Shown here: in pieces, positions 34,805-43,688 of the stretch | How the letters are laid out: every line of letters starts with the position of its first letter | Numbering within the stretch: position 1 is the stretch's first letter | Program-made: the position numbers and the translations under genes | The notes under the pieces: model-generated | What the model was told of the DNA's origin: nothing | The model's input: the letters and a program-made list of their open reading frames with translations, nothing else | Databases searched by the model: none | Source: Paracoccus sediminicola | GTDB lineage: Bacteria > Pseudomonadota > Alphaproteobacteria > Rhodobacterales > Rhodobacteraceae | DNA length: 64,000 bases | Reading direction: 5' to 3' | Assembly: GCF_027912835.1 (NCBI RefSeq) | Contig: NZ_CP115768.1 | Coordinates: 1,426,001-1,490,000 of the forward strand

Positions 34805-36457
34805 TCAGGGCGCGGTCACGTCGCAGCGAAGTTGCTGTTCGGAGAGGCTCGCGCAGGTCTTGCTTGCATCGGCTTGCGACAGCCCGACCAGGGTCGCCTC
34901 GTAACCCTTGGACGATTCACGCACATGACGCAGGGACCCTTCCAGCAGCGCACTTTCCTGCATCGCCACCTGCATCAGCCGCGCATCCGCCTGATCGCGG
35001 GTCTTGAAGCGACCCAGCGAGACACCCCAGGCCTGCCCGCCCGAAGAGGAAGCCCGCGCAATCTTTTCGGTCGGCTTCGGCTCGGGGGTGCCGCCATTTC
35101 CGCCAGAGCTGATGATGACCGTCTCAGAGCGGCGCTCGGGTTTCGGAGAGGAGTCCAGCGTCAGGTCGTTATTCGACGGGACCACGTTGGCGGTGCTGGC
35201 CGCAGCGACCGCGCTGGGCGTCGCCTCGCGGCGCGGGGACGGGACCGGACGGGCCGACGCGGTCAGCAATGTCTTGCCACCCGAGGCGGGCGCGGCAGCC
35301 TCTGCCAAAGCCGTCTTCACAGCCTCATCCGTAGATCCCTGCGCGACCGAACTCGCCCCACCCGGCTTTGCCGGCGGGCGCGCGCTGCTGGCCAGCCGCA
35401 CGCTGGCCTTGGGCGTGGCGGGTTGCGGCTGCGGCGCGGGTTTCTGGGACGCGGCGAGCGCCATGGCGTCGTTCAGCGCCGAGTTGAGGCTTTCCCGTGG
35501 CACCGAGGCCTGCGCCGCAGGCGCAGCCGCGAGCGATGCCGGGCGCGCTTCGGGTGCGACCGATTTGGTCATTGCCGTCGCCACCTTCCGGCTGGAGCCC
35601 CGATCGACGATATATTGCGGCGGCTCGGGCTTGACCTCGCGCACGCGGGTCGGGGCGCGGCCGAAGCCCATATCCAGCAGCTTCGCCATGGTGGCGTTGC
35701 GCTGCGCTGTCGAGGTGCCGCCGAAGACCGTGGCGATGATCCGCTTCGATCCGCGCTGCGCCGAAGCGGTCAGATTGAAGCCGGCAGCGCGGGTATAGCC
35801 GGTCTTGATCCCGTCGGCGCCCGCATAGTTGCTGAGGAAATTGCGGTTGGTCGACCGCACCGTGGCAATCCCCGCATCGGCCGAGCGGCGCGAAAAGATC
35901 GAATAATATTGCGGAAAGTCGTAAAAGAGCCGCCGCCCGAGCGTGGTCATGTCGCGGGCGGTCGAGAAATGGCCCGACTGGGTCAGCCCGTTGGCGTTGC
36001 GGAACTGGGTATTCCGCATGCCAAGCGCCTGCGCCATGCCGGTCATCTGCGCGGCGAACTTGGCCTCGGAGCCGGCGAGGTTCTCGCCGATCGCCGTGGC
36101 CGCGTCATTGGCCGATTTGATCGCCGCGGCGCGGATCAGATAGCGCAGCTCGATCTTTTGACCGGCGCGCAGACCGAGACGCGAGGGCACCTCGTTCGCG
36201 GCATTGGTCGATACGGTGAATTTCGTATCGAGCCGCACCTGCCCGCGTTCGATCGCGGTAAAGGCCATGTAAAGCGTCATCATCTTGGTCAGAGATGCCG
36301 GATGCAGACGCGTATCTGCGTTTTGCGCGTGGATCTGCTTGCCGGTTCGGCCATCCATGACAAAGGCCGCAAAGGGCGCGGATTGCGCGGCGAGGGGAAT
36401 CAGGAACGCCAATAGCGTCAGCAATCCTGCGCGGAACGTCGTGCTGAATCTGGTCAC
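34805..36457 (-). CDS. D-alanyl-D-alanine carboxypeptidase (S11) with SPOR domain
   Basis: Penicillin-binding protein of 550 residues that trims the terminal D-Ala of peptidoglycan stem peptides. A signal peptide (about 1-26) is followed by the S11 catalytic domain, with Ser55-Leu-Thr-Lys58 (SxxK), Ser115-Ala-Asn117 (SxN) and Lys218-Thr-Gly220 (KTG). A long Ala/Pro/Ser-rich linker (about 285-470) leads to a C-terminal SPOR domain beginning AWGVSLGRFKTRDQA. The SPOR domain binds glycan strands lacking stem peptides and would place the enzyme at the division site. It is more than 100 residues longer than common DacA-type enzymes because of the linker and SPOR. Confidence 0.92.
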   Translation of the reverse strand: MTRFSTTFRAGLLTLLAFLIPLAAQSAPFAAFVMDGRTGKQIHAQNADTRLHPASLTKMMTLYMAFTAIERGQVRLDTKFTVSTNAANEVPSRLGLRAGQKIELRYLIRAAAIKSANDAATAIGENLAGSEAKFAAQMTGMAQALGMRNTQFRNANGLTQSGHFSTARDMTTLGRRLFYDFPQYYSIFSRRSADAGIATVRSTNRNFLSNYAGADGIKTGYTRAAGFNLTASAQRGSKRIIATVFGGTSTAQRNATMAKLLDMGFGRAPTRVREVKPEPPQYIVDRGSSRKVATAMTKSVAPEARPASLAAAPAAQASVPRESLNSALNDAMALAASQKPAPQPQPATPKASVRLASSARPPAKPGGASSVAQGSTDEAVKTALAEAAAPASGGKTLLTASARPVPSPRREATPSAVAAASTANVVPSNNDLTLDSSPKPERRSETVIISSGGNGGTPEPKPTEKIARASSSGGQAWGVSLGRFKTRDQADARLMQVAMQESALLEGSLRHVRESSKGYEATLVGLSQADASKTCASLSEQQLRCDVTAP

Positions 36458-36680
36458 TGTCTCGATCTCTTCTGCCTGTATGCGGCCCGGTTCTTTTAGT
36501 GGGCCGTCGTTAATATTTCGACAATAGCACAGGGAATCCCGTGCGGAAACCTCGCATTTTCGCGATTTTCGGACGCCTCACGCGCGCTCAGCCGGAATTC
36601 GCCGCAGCGGACGGGGTTTCATTGGCGCCAAAACCGCCTATATTCGGGCAAAGCCAACAATCACCCGATAATCGTCTGCT

Positions 36681-36998
36681 ATGTCCCAGGATCCCGGCCA
36701 CCGCGAGGAGACCGATCTCGCCGTCAAACCGCGTTCGAAAACGCAGCGCCCGCCCATGTACAAGGTGCTGCTGCTCAACGATGACTTCACCCCGATGGAG
36801 TTCGTCGTGCATGTGCTCGAACGGCTCTTTGCCATGTCCCACGCCCAGGCGATGGAGATCATGCTGACCGTGCACCGCAAGGGCATCGCCGTGGTCGGCG
36901 TCTTCTCTCATGAAATCGCGGAGACAAAGGTCGCGCAGGTGATGGAACTGGCGCGCCGTCAGCAGCATCCGCTGCAATGCACCATGGAAAAAGAATAG
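36681..36998 (+). CDS. clpS: ATP-dependent Clp protease adaptor ClpS
   Basis: N-end-rule adaptor of 105 residues that delivers substrates to ClpA. The core motifs are [20 protein letters not shown], with the substrate-binding Asn-Asp-Asp segment, then [21 protein letters not shown]. The N-terminal 25 residues are the usual flexible tail. clpA does not follow, as it often does elsewhere; the next gene is an rRNA-methyltransferase-like gene three bases away. Confidence 0.95.
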   Translation: MSQDPGHREETDLAVKPRSKTQRPPMYKVLLLNDDFTPMEFVVHVLERLFAMSHAQAMEIMLTVHRKGIAVVGVFSHEIAETKVAQVMELARRQQHPLQCTMEKE

Positions 36999-37001
36999 AC
37001 G

Positions 37002-37991
37002 ATGCGCGCTGCCCGCCTGGCGCTTGCCTTCCCCGACGCTCCGCCCGGCAGGATGCTGATCCTCGGGGTGGATGGCGCGGAGGATCTGTCGGTCTTCGCG
37101 GCCGAGCGCACGCTTATCGTCGAGGGAATGGCGCAACATCACGCAGCGCTGAAGGCGCGGGGTTTTGAAGTCGCGACCGAGGCCGAGGGCCAGTTCGAGA
37201 CGGCGCTGGTGACCATCCCTCGCGCCCGCGCCGCCGCACGCGCCCGTCTGGCCGAGGCCGCTGCGCATCTGGTCGAGGGCGGCGCGCTCTGGATCGACGG
37301 TCAGAAGACCGATGGGGTCGAATCCATTCTCAAGGAAATCAAGTCGCTCGCTGACATATCTGAAGTTCACGCCAAGGCGCATGGCAAGATCGCCCTGCTG
37401 AGCGATCCGGGCGCGATCCCCGCTGATTGGCAGGCGCAACCGATCTCACCGGCGCCGGGGTTCACCACCCTGCCCGGCATGTTCTCGGCCGAGAGCGTCG
37501 ATCCCGGTTCTGCCGCACTTGCGGCAGCACTTCCCGACAAACTGCCGATGCGCATCGTCGATCTGGGCGCGGGCTGGGGCTGGCTGTCGGCGCAGATCCT
37601 GACCCATCGCGGCGTCGATGAGCTGCATCTCGTCGAGGCCGATCATGCGGCGCTCGCCTGCGCAAGGCAGAACGTGACAGATCCGCGCGCCCGGTTCCAC
37701 TGGGCCGATGCCCGCAATTTTCGCCTGCCCGAGCCGGTGAACGGCGTCATCATGAACCCGCCCTTCCATCAGGGCCGGGCAGCAGATCCGGGACTCGGTG
37801 CGGCGTTCATCCGCAGCGCTGCCGGGATGCTCACCGGCGCCGGACGGTTGTGGATGGTGGCAAACCGGCATCTGCCGTATGAGGCCGAGCTGTCCCGCCA
37901 TTTCGCCGATGTGACCGAGATCGGCGGCGACACCCGCTTCAAGATCCTGAGCGCCACCGGCGCGGGCAGTAAGAGCAGGAGAAAAACATGA
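37002..37991 (+). CDS. RsmC-like class I methyltransferase
   Basis: SAM-dependent methyltransferase of 329 residues with the duplicated layout of RsmC/RlmG. The N-terminal half is a degenerate copy of the fold. The C-terminal half has the SAM motif RIVDLGAGWGWLSAQIL and the catalytic motif MNPPFHQGRA, typical of enzymes making N2-methylguanosine in rRNA. By family, 16S rRNA G1207 is the likely target; this is inference. It is coupled to clpS upstream (three bases) and to the SDR gene downstream (four-base overlap). Confidence 0.82.
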   Translation: MRAARLALAFPDAPPGRMLILGVDGAEDLSVFAAERTLIVEGMAQHHAALKARGFEVATEAEGQFETALVTIPRARAAARARLAEAAAHLVEGGALWIDGQKTDGVESILKEIKSLADISEVHAKAHGKIALLSDPGAIPADWQAQPISPAPGFTTLPGMFSAESVDPGSAALAAALPDKLPMRIVDLGAGWGWLSAQILTHRGVDELHLVEADHAALACARQNVTDPRARFHWADARNFRLPEPVNGVIMNPPFHQGRAADPGLGAAFIRSAAGMLTGAGRLWMVANRHLPYEAELSRHFADVTEIGGDTRFKILSATGAGSKSRRKT

Positions 37992-38797
37992 GCAATTCCG
38001 TCGACGGCAAGACCGCCATCGTTACCGGCGCCGGGCGCGGCATCGGGCTTGCCATTGCCCGGCAGCTTCATGATCGCGGTGCGAATGTGATGCTCGCCGA
38101 TGTGGACGAGAAAGCCCTCGATCAGGAAATCGAGCGGTTCGGCGAGGATGCCCGGGCACGCAGCTTCAGTGCGGACATGTCTCAGAAACTGTCGATGGCC
38201 AATCTGCTTTCGGCCACGATCGACGCGTTTGACCGGGTCGATATTCTGGTGAACGCGCATCGCCTGGTGAAGCCAAGCGACCCTTTGGGCGGTGGCGAGG
38301 AAGATCTCGAAGAGATGCTGCGGCAAAACCTCATGGCCGGGCTGCGCATGTCGAAGATCGTGGCCAAGCGGATGATATCGCAGCGGAAAGAGGAAAAGAA
38401 CGATGATGGCCGCATCTCGGGCGCGATCGTCAATCTGACGACGCTGGCCGCGCAGCGCCCACACCCCGAGTTGCTGGCCTATTCCATCGCCTCGGCGGCG
38501 CAGGATCAGGCGACGCGCGCGCTTGCCCTCGCTCTCGCACCTCAGCGCATCCGGGTGAATTCCGTTGCCTTCGGATCGGTGATGACAAATGAGCTGAAAA
38601 CCATGCTCAAGGAAAATCCCGAGCTTCGCGACGGCATCATCCGGGGCACGCCGATGGGCCGTATCGCCGAATCCGAAGAACTCGCCGAGGCGGTGCTGTA
38701 TCTGGTCGGCGACGGGGCCGGTTTCGTGACTGGCCAGATCATCAATGTCGATGGCGGGCGCAGCCTTCTGGACCCGGTTCAGGCGGCAATGTTCTAG
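37988..38797 (+). CDS. SDR-family protein lacking the catalytic YxxxK
   Basis: Short-chain dehydrogenase/reductase fold of 269 residues. The cofactor motif TGAGRGIG is intact (13-20), and the C-terminal segment GDGAGFVTGQIINVDGGRSL is typical. The catalytic region is altered. Tyr165 is followed by Ser-Ile-Ala-Ser169 where Lys is expected. The usual catalytic serine region reads IVNLTTLAA, and the NNAG motif reads VNAHR. It may bind NAD(P) without normal SDR catalysis. It overlaps the methyltransferase by four bases, and its 3' end overlaps the convergent lipoprotein gene by four. Confidence 0.8.
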   Translation: MSNSVDGKTAIVTGAGRGIGLAIARQLHDRGANVMLADVDEKALDQEIERFGEDARARSFSADMSQKLSMANLLSATIDAFDRVDILVNAHRLVKPSDPLGGGEEDLEEMLRQNLMAGLRMSKIVAKRMISQRKEEKNDDGRISGAIVNLTTLAAQRPHPELLAYSIASAAQDQATRALALALAPQRIRVNSVAFGSVMTNELKTMLKENPELRDGIIRGTPMGRIAESEELAEAVLYLVGDGAGFVTGQIINVDGGRSLLDPVQAAMF

Positions 38798-39207
38798 GCC
38801 CGGTCTTCCGGATAGGCCGCGCGGCACTGCCGTATGGCGCTTGCAGCGCGCGCCGTCTCGGAGTCCAGCTTTGCCTGCAGGTTATCCCGGGTGCGTCTTT
38901 CGGCGGCCGGATCGATGGGCACGCGATAGCGCTCGGTGTCGATCCGGTCCCGCCAGCAGCCATAGCTGACGATCCGCAGTTCTCCGTCATCGTCGCGCAC
39001 CGGGCGGCGGCAGGTCGTGTAGGCCGTCCGCGACACCTCGCGCTCGCGCCAGGCATAGCCGCGCGCCAGATTGGCATTGGTTTCATCGAGAAGCCTGCTC
39101 AACGCGCGGTATTCGCTCGTGTTGCGGCTGATGCAGCGCTCCTGCGGGGTGCCGCAAGCGGCCAGCACGGCCAGAAGCGGCAGGGTGAGGACGAGGGGTC
39201 GGATCAT
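38794..39207 (-). CDS. Putative lipoprotein of unknown function
   Basis: Protein of 137 residues with a lipoprotein signal: a hydrophobic N-terminus and lipobox LAAC with Cys18. The mature part is highly charged, rich in Arg and Glu, with four further cysteines in short helical segments (ERCISRNTSEYRALSRLL, TCRRP, GCWRDRI, RQCRAAYP). It would be anchored on the periplasmic side of a membrane. I do not recognise the family. It is divergent from hemF. Confidence 0.65.
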   Translation of the reverse strand: MIRPLVLTLPLLAVLAACGTPQERCISRNTSEYRALSRLLDETNANLARGYAWREREVSRTAYTTCRRPVRDDDGELRIVSYGCWRDRIDTERYRVPIDPAAERRTRDNLQAKLDSETARAASAIRQCRAAYPEDRA

Positions 39208-39396
39208 GTCGGCGCCTGAATGTCTACGTTTCGTGCGAGGTTAGCGGCGGTCCCACGCAGTCACAAATCAACTTTCGTCAGCGCGCGCTCTGATGCGACA
39301 ATCCCGACATTGCCTGCCCGTTCAAGCGGCTTTAGGAACGGCGCGACATTTGCAAGGGCCCCGGACCGGGTTGCCGCCCCATCGCGAGGACATGAC

Positions 39397-40260
39397 ATGG
39401 CCGAGATGCTGAAAGAGCGCCGCGAGGCCGCGGACTGGTTCCGGACCCTGCGCGACCGGATCACTGCCGCTTTCGAAATGCTGGAGGATCGCGCGGCCGG
39501 AGACGTTCCGGCCGGGCGCTTCGATGTGACCCCGACCGAGCGGGCCGGGAATGGCGGCGGCGGGCTCATGTCGGTGATGCGCGGCGGGCGTGCTTTCGAG
39601 AAGGTCGGGGTGAACTGGTCCGAGGTGCACGGCACGCTTTCGCCCCGTGCCCAGGCGGCGATGGCCGCGCGGGGCGTGCCGGGGATGGAGTCAGACGGGC
39701 GGTTCTGGGCGTCCGGCATCAGCCTGGTCGCGCATATGCAGAACCCCCACGCCCCGGCGGTGCATATGAACACGCGCATGTTCTGGACCCCGAACGCCTG
39801 GTGGTTCGGCGGCGGCTCCGATCTCAACCCCTGCATCGAATACGCCGAGGATACCGCGCATTTTCACGCCATTCTGCAATCGGCCTGCACGCCGCACGGG
39901 GCGGATTATTACGACCGCTTCAAGGCCTGGGCGGACGAGTATTTCTTTATCCCCCATCGTGGGCGCGCGCGGGGTGTGGGAGGGATCTTTTACGACGATC
40001 TCAACAGCGGCGACTGGCGGGCCGATTTCAACTTTACCCGCGCCGTGGGAGAGGCATTTCTGCCCGCCTTCCTGCCGCTCGTCGAAAAGCGCATGACCCA
40101 GCCCTTTGACGGCGCCGACAAGAACGCACAGCTGATTCATCGCGGGCTCTATGCCGAATACAACCTTGTCTATGACCGCGGCACGAAATTCGGGCTGGAG
40201 ACGGGACATAACGCCGATGCGGTGCTGATGAGCCTGCCGCCGCTGGCGAAATGGGTCTGA
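39397..40260 (+). CDS. hemF: Oxygen-dependent coproporphyrinogen III oxidase
   Basis: Aerobic haem-pathway enzyme of 287 residues that decarboxylates coproporphyrinogen III to protoporphyrinogen IX. Characteristic segments include MNTRMFWTPNAWWFGGGSDLNP, FIPHRGRARGVGGIFYDDL and YNLVYDRGTKFGLETG. The length matches the family. The open frame runs 59 codons further upstream, but the chosen ATG, with GAGGA before it, fits the conserved N-terminus. Confidence 0.95.
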   Translation: MAEMLKERREAADWFRTLRDRITAAFEMLEDRAAGDVPAGRFDVTPTERAGNGGGGLMSVMRGGRAFEKVGVNWSEVHGTLSPRAQAAMAARGVPGMESDGRFWASGISLVAHMQNPHAPAVHMNTRMFWTPNAWWFGGGSDLNPCIEYAEDTAHFHAILQSACTPHGADYYDRFKAWADEYFFIPHRGRARGVGGIFYDDLNSGDWRADFNFTRAVGEAFLPAFLPLVEKRMTQPFDGADKNAQLIHRGLYAEYNLVYDRGTKFGLETGHNADAVLMSLPPLAKWV

Positions 40261-40261
40261 A

Positions 40262-41569
40262 CTAGCGCGCCGCCGCTTCCGCCTCTGGGTAGAACCGCGC
40301 CATGGTCAGCGCGCGGGTCAGGTTCAGCACCATCAGCGCCGCCCAAAGCCCGTGATTGCCAAAGGCAGTCGGCAGGATCAGCAGCGCCATGACATAGACG
40401 CAGACCGTCTCGATCATGGCGCGGCGCATCCGCCCGGTCAGGGTGGCACCGATGAAGATCCCGTCCAGCATCCAGCTTGCAATCCCGATCAGCGGGGCGG
40501 CGACGAGCCAGGGCAGGAAGTGCCGGGCCTCGGCGCGGACCTCGGTGGCGGTGGTCAGAAGGTCGATGATCCACGGGCCCGCGACCAGAAAGACCAGCCC
40601 CAGAAGTGCCGCTCCGGCCACGCCCCACTGGCTGGACAGCACCGCGGCGCGGCGCAGCGCGGCGGGCCGGCGCGCGCCTGCCGCCTGCCCGACCAGCGAT
40701 TCCGCGGCAAAGGCAAAACCGTCCAGACCGAAAGCGGTGATCTGGAGAAATTGCAGAAGCACCTGATTGGCGGCGAGCGTGACATCGCCCTCGCCGGCCG
40801 ACAGGAAGATGAAGCTGGTGAAGGACGCTTGCAGCAGCACCGAGCGGATCATGATATCCGAATTCACCCGCAACAGCCGCATCAGACGGTGCCGCGCAAA
40901 CAGCCCCGCGCGCCCGGTGGCCGCCATCAGCGCCTCGCGGCAGAACCACAGCCCGAGCGCCAGCCCCGAGAACTCGGCGATCAGCGTGGCCGCCGCGATC
41001 CCGCCGACGCCATGCCCGAGCCCGAGCACGAAGCCGAGATCCAACACGATGTTCAGCCCGTTCTGAAGCAACTGCAGCACAAGCACGTGTCGCGTGCGCT
41101 CCATCGCGATGAGCCAGCCGGTAATGGCGTAAAGGGCGATGGTCGCGGGCGCGCCCCAGATGCGGATCGCGAGATAGCGCCCGGCCAGCGTCTCGACCTC
41201 GGCGCTGGCCGGGGCAAGGCGGAAGGCCGCGCCGAACAGCAGCGGGTGCAGCAGGATCAATGACAGCCCAGCCACCGCCGCGATGACCAGGGCGCGGATC
41301 AGATGCGCCCCGGTTTCGGTGCCGTCGCCGGCGCCATGGGCCTGTGCGACGAGGCCGGAAGTCCCCATGCGCAAAAACCCGAACACCCAGTATATCGAGG
41401 TGAGGATCACCGCACCCACGCCGACCGCCCCTATGGGCGCGGCCTCGCCAAGCTGGCCGATCACCCCGGTATCGACCGCACCGAGGATCGGTATCGTCGC
41501 GTTGGACAGCACGATCGGCAGCGCGATCGCCAGCACCCGGCGATGGGTGATCGGCCGGATTCCTGTCAC
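40262..41569 (-). CDS. MATE-family efflux transporter (DinF-like)
   Basis: Inner-membrane antiporter of 435 residues with about 12 hydrophobic segments. The opening ITHRRVLAIALPIVLSNATIPILGAVDTGVIGQLG is the classical MATE start, in the DinF subgroup. Later GASWMLDGIFIGATLTGRMR-type segments fit the same group. The substrate is unknown; candidates are cationic drugs or metabolites. It ends one base from the convergent hemF and follows the thioesterase genes on its own strand. Confidence 0.88.
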   Translation of the reverse strand: MTGIRPITHRRVLAIALPIVLSNATIPILGAVDTGVIGQLGEAAPIGAVGVGAVILTSIYWVFGFLRMGTSGLVAQAHGAGDGTETGAHLIRALVIAAVAGLSLILLHPLLFGAAFRLAPASAEVETLAGRYLAIRIWGAPATIALYAITGWLIAMERTRHVLVLQLLQNGLNIVLDLGFVLGLGHGVGGIAAATLIAEFSGLALGLWFCREALMAATGRAGLFARHRLMRLLRVNSDIMIRSVLLQASFTSFIFLSAGEGDVTLAANQVLLQFLQITAFGLDGFAFAAESLVGQAAGARRPAALRRAAVLSSQWGVAGAALLGLVFLVAGPWIIDLLTTATEVRAEARHFLPWLVAAPLIGIASWMLDGIFIGATLTGRMRRAMIETVCVYVMALLILPTAFGNHGLWAALMVLNLTRALTMARFYPEAEAAAR

Positions 41570-41574
41570 GCGGA

Positions 41575-42075
41575 TCAGCCCTGAGGCATCAGGAAATGCG
41601 CGGTGGCCTGTGCAAAGAGCTTGGCCCGGTTATCCTGCCACGCCTCGACATGGACCGAGGCATAGCGCCGGCCCGAACGCACGACATTGGCCCGCGCATA
41701 GGCATCGCGCGGCAGGCCAGAGCGAAGATAATCCACCGTGAAGTCGATGGTCTTGGGCAGGCGCGGCATCGTGTCCGGGATCGCCGCGTCAGGCACGATC
41801 CGACCCGATTCGAGATCCTCCCAGATCGCCGACCAAGACAGTTCGATAATCGCCGCGATCTCGAGAAAGGCGGCGGTCGCACCGCCGTGGATCGCGGGCA
41901 GGAACGGGTTGCCGATCAGCTTTTCGTCGAACGGCATCACCGCGGTCAGCTCGTCCCCGCGGCGGTCGAAGCGGATGCCCATCCAGCGGATATAGGGCAC
42001 GCCACCGACAAGCGCATTCAACGCGCTGTCGCGGCGGTTCTTGACCTGCTGAAGCGGTTCATTGCGGTTGGCCAT
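41575..42075 (-). CDS. PaaI-family thioesterase
   Basis: Hotdog-fold acyl-CoA thioesterase of 166 residues. The motif FLPAIHGGATAAFLEIAA is the PaaI signature with the conserved HGG turn. The start chosen (MANRNEPLQQVK) is one base after the stop of the paralogous thioesterase upstream. It is likely co-transcribed with it and with the MATE gene downstream. The substrate is unknown; the nearby beta-oxidation genes suggest a CoA thioester. Confidence 0.82.
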   Translation of the reverse strand: MANRNEPLQQVKNRRDSALNALVGGVPYIRWMGIRFDRRGDELTAVMPFDEKLIGNPFLPAIHGGATAAFLEIAAIIELSWSAIWEDLESGRIVPDAAIPDTMPRLPKTIDFTVDYLRSGLPRDAYARANVVRSGRRYASVHVEAWQDNRAKLFAQATAHFLMPQG

Positions 42076-42076
42076 C

Positions 42077-42517
42077 TCAGCGCTCCAGCGTAAAGGCGCC
42101 GGTCGCGGTGGCGACAGGATCGGCGCGGTCGTCATCGAAGGCCTGGGTGCGCACGAAGGCGACCGAGCGGGTGACGTGATAGCAATGCGATCTCGCGGTG
42201 ATCTTCTGTCCCGGCGTCGCGCCGCGCATATAGTCGATGCGCAGATCTATCGTCGCCGTCGATTTCGGCGCCGTGCCATGCGACAGCACCGCGGCACCGC
42301 TGCAGGTGTCCATCAGCGCCGAGATTACCCCGCCATGCACCACGCCGCTGCGCGGATCGCCGACGAAATCCTCCTGCCAGCCCATCGATATTTCGGCCTC
42401 CCCCTCCTCCAGCCGCTCGAGCTTCATGCCGAGCGCACGGGCGAAGGGCAGCGCCTCGATGAATTGCTGCGCCACGCGGTCGCGGATCTCGCTGGCTGTC
42501 GGCTCGTCACTGGTCAT
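42077..42517 (-). CDS. PaaI-family thioesterase
   Basis: Second hotdog-fold thioesterase, 146 residues. It has the motif GVVHGGVISALMDTCSGAAV with the HGG turn and an aspartate at the usual catalytic place, and the central segment TIDLRIDYMRGATPG. The chosen ATG has GGGAG six bases upstream; a longer frame adds an unrelated leader. It is divergent from the first MerR gene, which may regulate it. Confidence 0.83.
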   Translation of the reverse strand: MTSDEPTASEIRDRVAQQFIEALPFARALGMKLERLEEGEAEISMGWQEDFVGDPRSGVVHGGVISALMDTCSGAAVLSHGTAPKSTATIDLRIDYMRGATPGQKITARSHCYHVTRSVAFVRTQAFDDDRADPVATATGAFTLER

Positions 42518-42658
42518 GATGCACTCCCGCATTGATGTCCTGCTGATAGCCGTCCGGGGCGGCTGCCTGCAATAGAGGTTAGTTTCCTTTGCATATGGTT
42601 GCGGGATCAGCCCTTCCGGTTTAGCGTTGCAGACAAATTTCCGAAGCGCAGGATCAAG

Positions 42659-43039
42659 ATGCAAGGTTCCGACGAACTCAGCTTCAAAGAAATGTGCGCC
42701 CGCTTCGACGTGACCCCGCGGACGCTGCGTTACTATGAGTATATCGAGCTGCTCAAACCCCGCAAAGAAGGCCGCACCCGGTTCTATTCGGGCCGCGAGG
42801 TTGCACGGATGACACTGATCCTGCGCGGGCGGCGCTTCGGGTTCAGCCTCGAAGAGATCCGGCAATGGCTGGAAATGTACGACCAGAAGGGCGACCGCGA
42901 GCAATACGAGGTCTGGATCGACCGCGCCAACCGCCAGATAGAGCTGTTGCAGGAGCAGCAGGAAAGCCTTGGCGTCGCGATCAGGGATCTGCGCGAATTG
43001 CGCGACGAAACGGTCGAGATCCTCCGTAAGATGGGCTGA
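42659..43039 (+). CDS. MerR-family regulator (first of two paralogs)
   Basis: Transcription factor of 126 residues. The N-terminal MerR helix-turn-helix is at about 8-70 (MCARFDVTPRTLRYYEYIELLKP, then RFGFSLEEIRQWLEMY). A dimerization helix fills the rest, with no cysteine-rich metal site. It is closely related to the next gene in its DNA-binding domain. The ATG chosen has AGGA five bases upstream. Relatives regulate acyl-CoA catabolism in proteobacteria (LiuR group); the ligand here is unknown. Confidence 0.85.
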   Translation: MQGSDELSFKEMCARFDVTPRTLRYYEYIELLKPRKEGRTRFYSGREVARMTLILRGRRFGFSLEEIRQWLEMYDQKGDREQYEVWIDRANRQIELLQEQQESLGVAIRDLRELRDETVEILRKMG

Positions 43040-43157
43040 GCCCGACCCGTTCCCTCGCTATCGATCATCATGCACCACCCGTCAGGCATATGTCAGGCGG
43101 GTGTTTTTTTGCATCCGCGCCGATCGCGTCCAGGAGGTTCGGTGACGCAGCGTCTTA

Positions 43158-43187
43158 GTTTACGTTCGCGTCAACTAATGTCATATT
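43158..43187 (+). promoter_or_regulatory. Palindromic MerR-type operator and overlapping promoter
   Basis: The 18-base palindrome GTTTACG-TTCG-CGTCAAC (43158-43175) has the form GTTnACG-N4-CGTnAAC. It overlaps a candidate -35 (TTTACG, 43159-43164) and the spacer before a -10-like CATATT (43182-43187), with 17 bases between the hexamers. It lies about 65 bases before the second MerR gene. The motif resembles published sites of LiuR-type MerR regulators. Confidence 0.6.
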
Positions 43188-43238
43188 AGCACTCACAAGC
43201 TAGGTTCAGCCGCATTGTGAAATAGAGGAGGCACCGCC

Positions 43239-43637
43239 ATGGCTGAAGATCTCATGACCATCCGTCAGATGTGCGATGCGTTCGACGTGACACCGCGCAC
43301 GCTCCGCTTCTATGAATCGCGTGAGCTGATCGCGCCCGAGCGTCGCGGCCAGCACCGTTTCTATGACCGTCAGGATCGCGGCCGGCTTAAGCTGATCCTT
43401 CAGGGCAAGCGTTTCGGTTTCAGCCTGGAACAGATCCGCCAGCTGCTCGAACTCTACAATCCCGGCGAAGACAACGTCACCCAGCTTGCCGCGACGATCG
43501 ACGCCTCGCGGCAGCGTCTGGCCGACATGATGCGCCAGCAGGAAGAGCTGAAGACCGCGATCATCGACCTGACCCAGCAGATCGCCGAGGCCGAGCGCCT
43601 GCTGACCGAACGCAGTGACGAACGCCACAGCGCCTGA
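43239..43637 (+). CDS. MerR-family regulator (second paralog)
   Basis: Transcription factor of 132 residues with the helix-turn-helix MCDAFDVTPRTLRFYESRELIAP and the wing-region segment KRFGFSLEQIRQLLELYNP. A long C-terminal coiled coil (about 85-125) serves dimerization. No metal-binding cysteines are seen. A GGAGG site precedes the start. It is 51 bases upstream of the acyl-CoA dehydrogenase gene and probably controls both that gene and itself through the palindrome in its promoter. Confidence 0.87.
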   Translation: MAEDLMTIRQMCDAFDVTPRTLRFYESRELIAPERRGQHRFYDRQDRGRLKLILQGKRFGFSLEQIRQLLELYNPGEDNVTQLAATIDASRQRLADMMRQQEELKTAIIDLTQQIAEAERLLTERSDERHSA

Positions 43638-43688
43638 TCGCTGCGGCCGTCCCCATCCCCACACGACATTCAACCGACAGGACCGATC

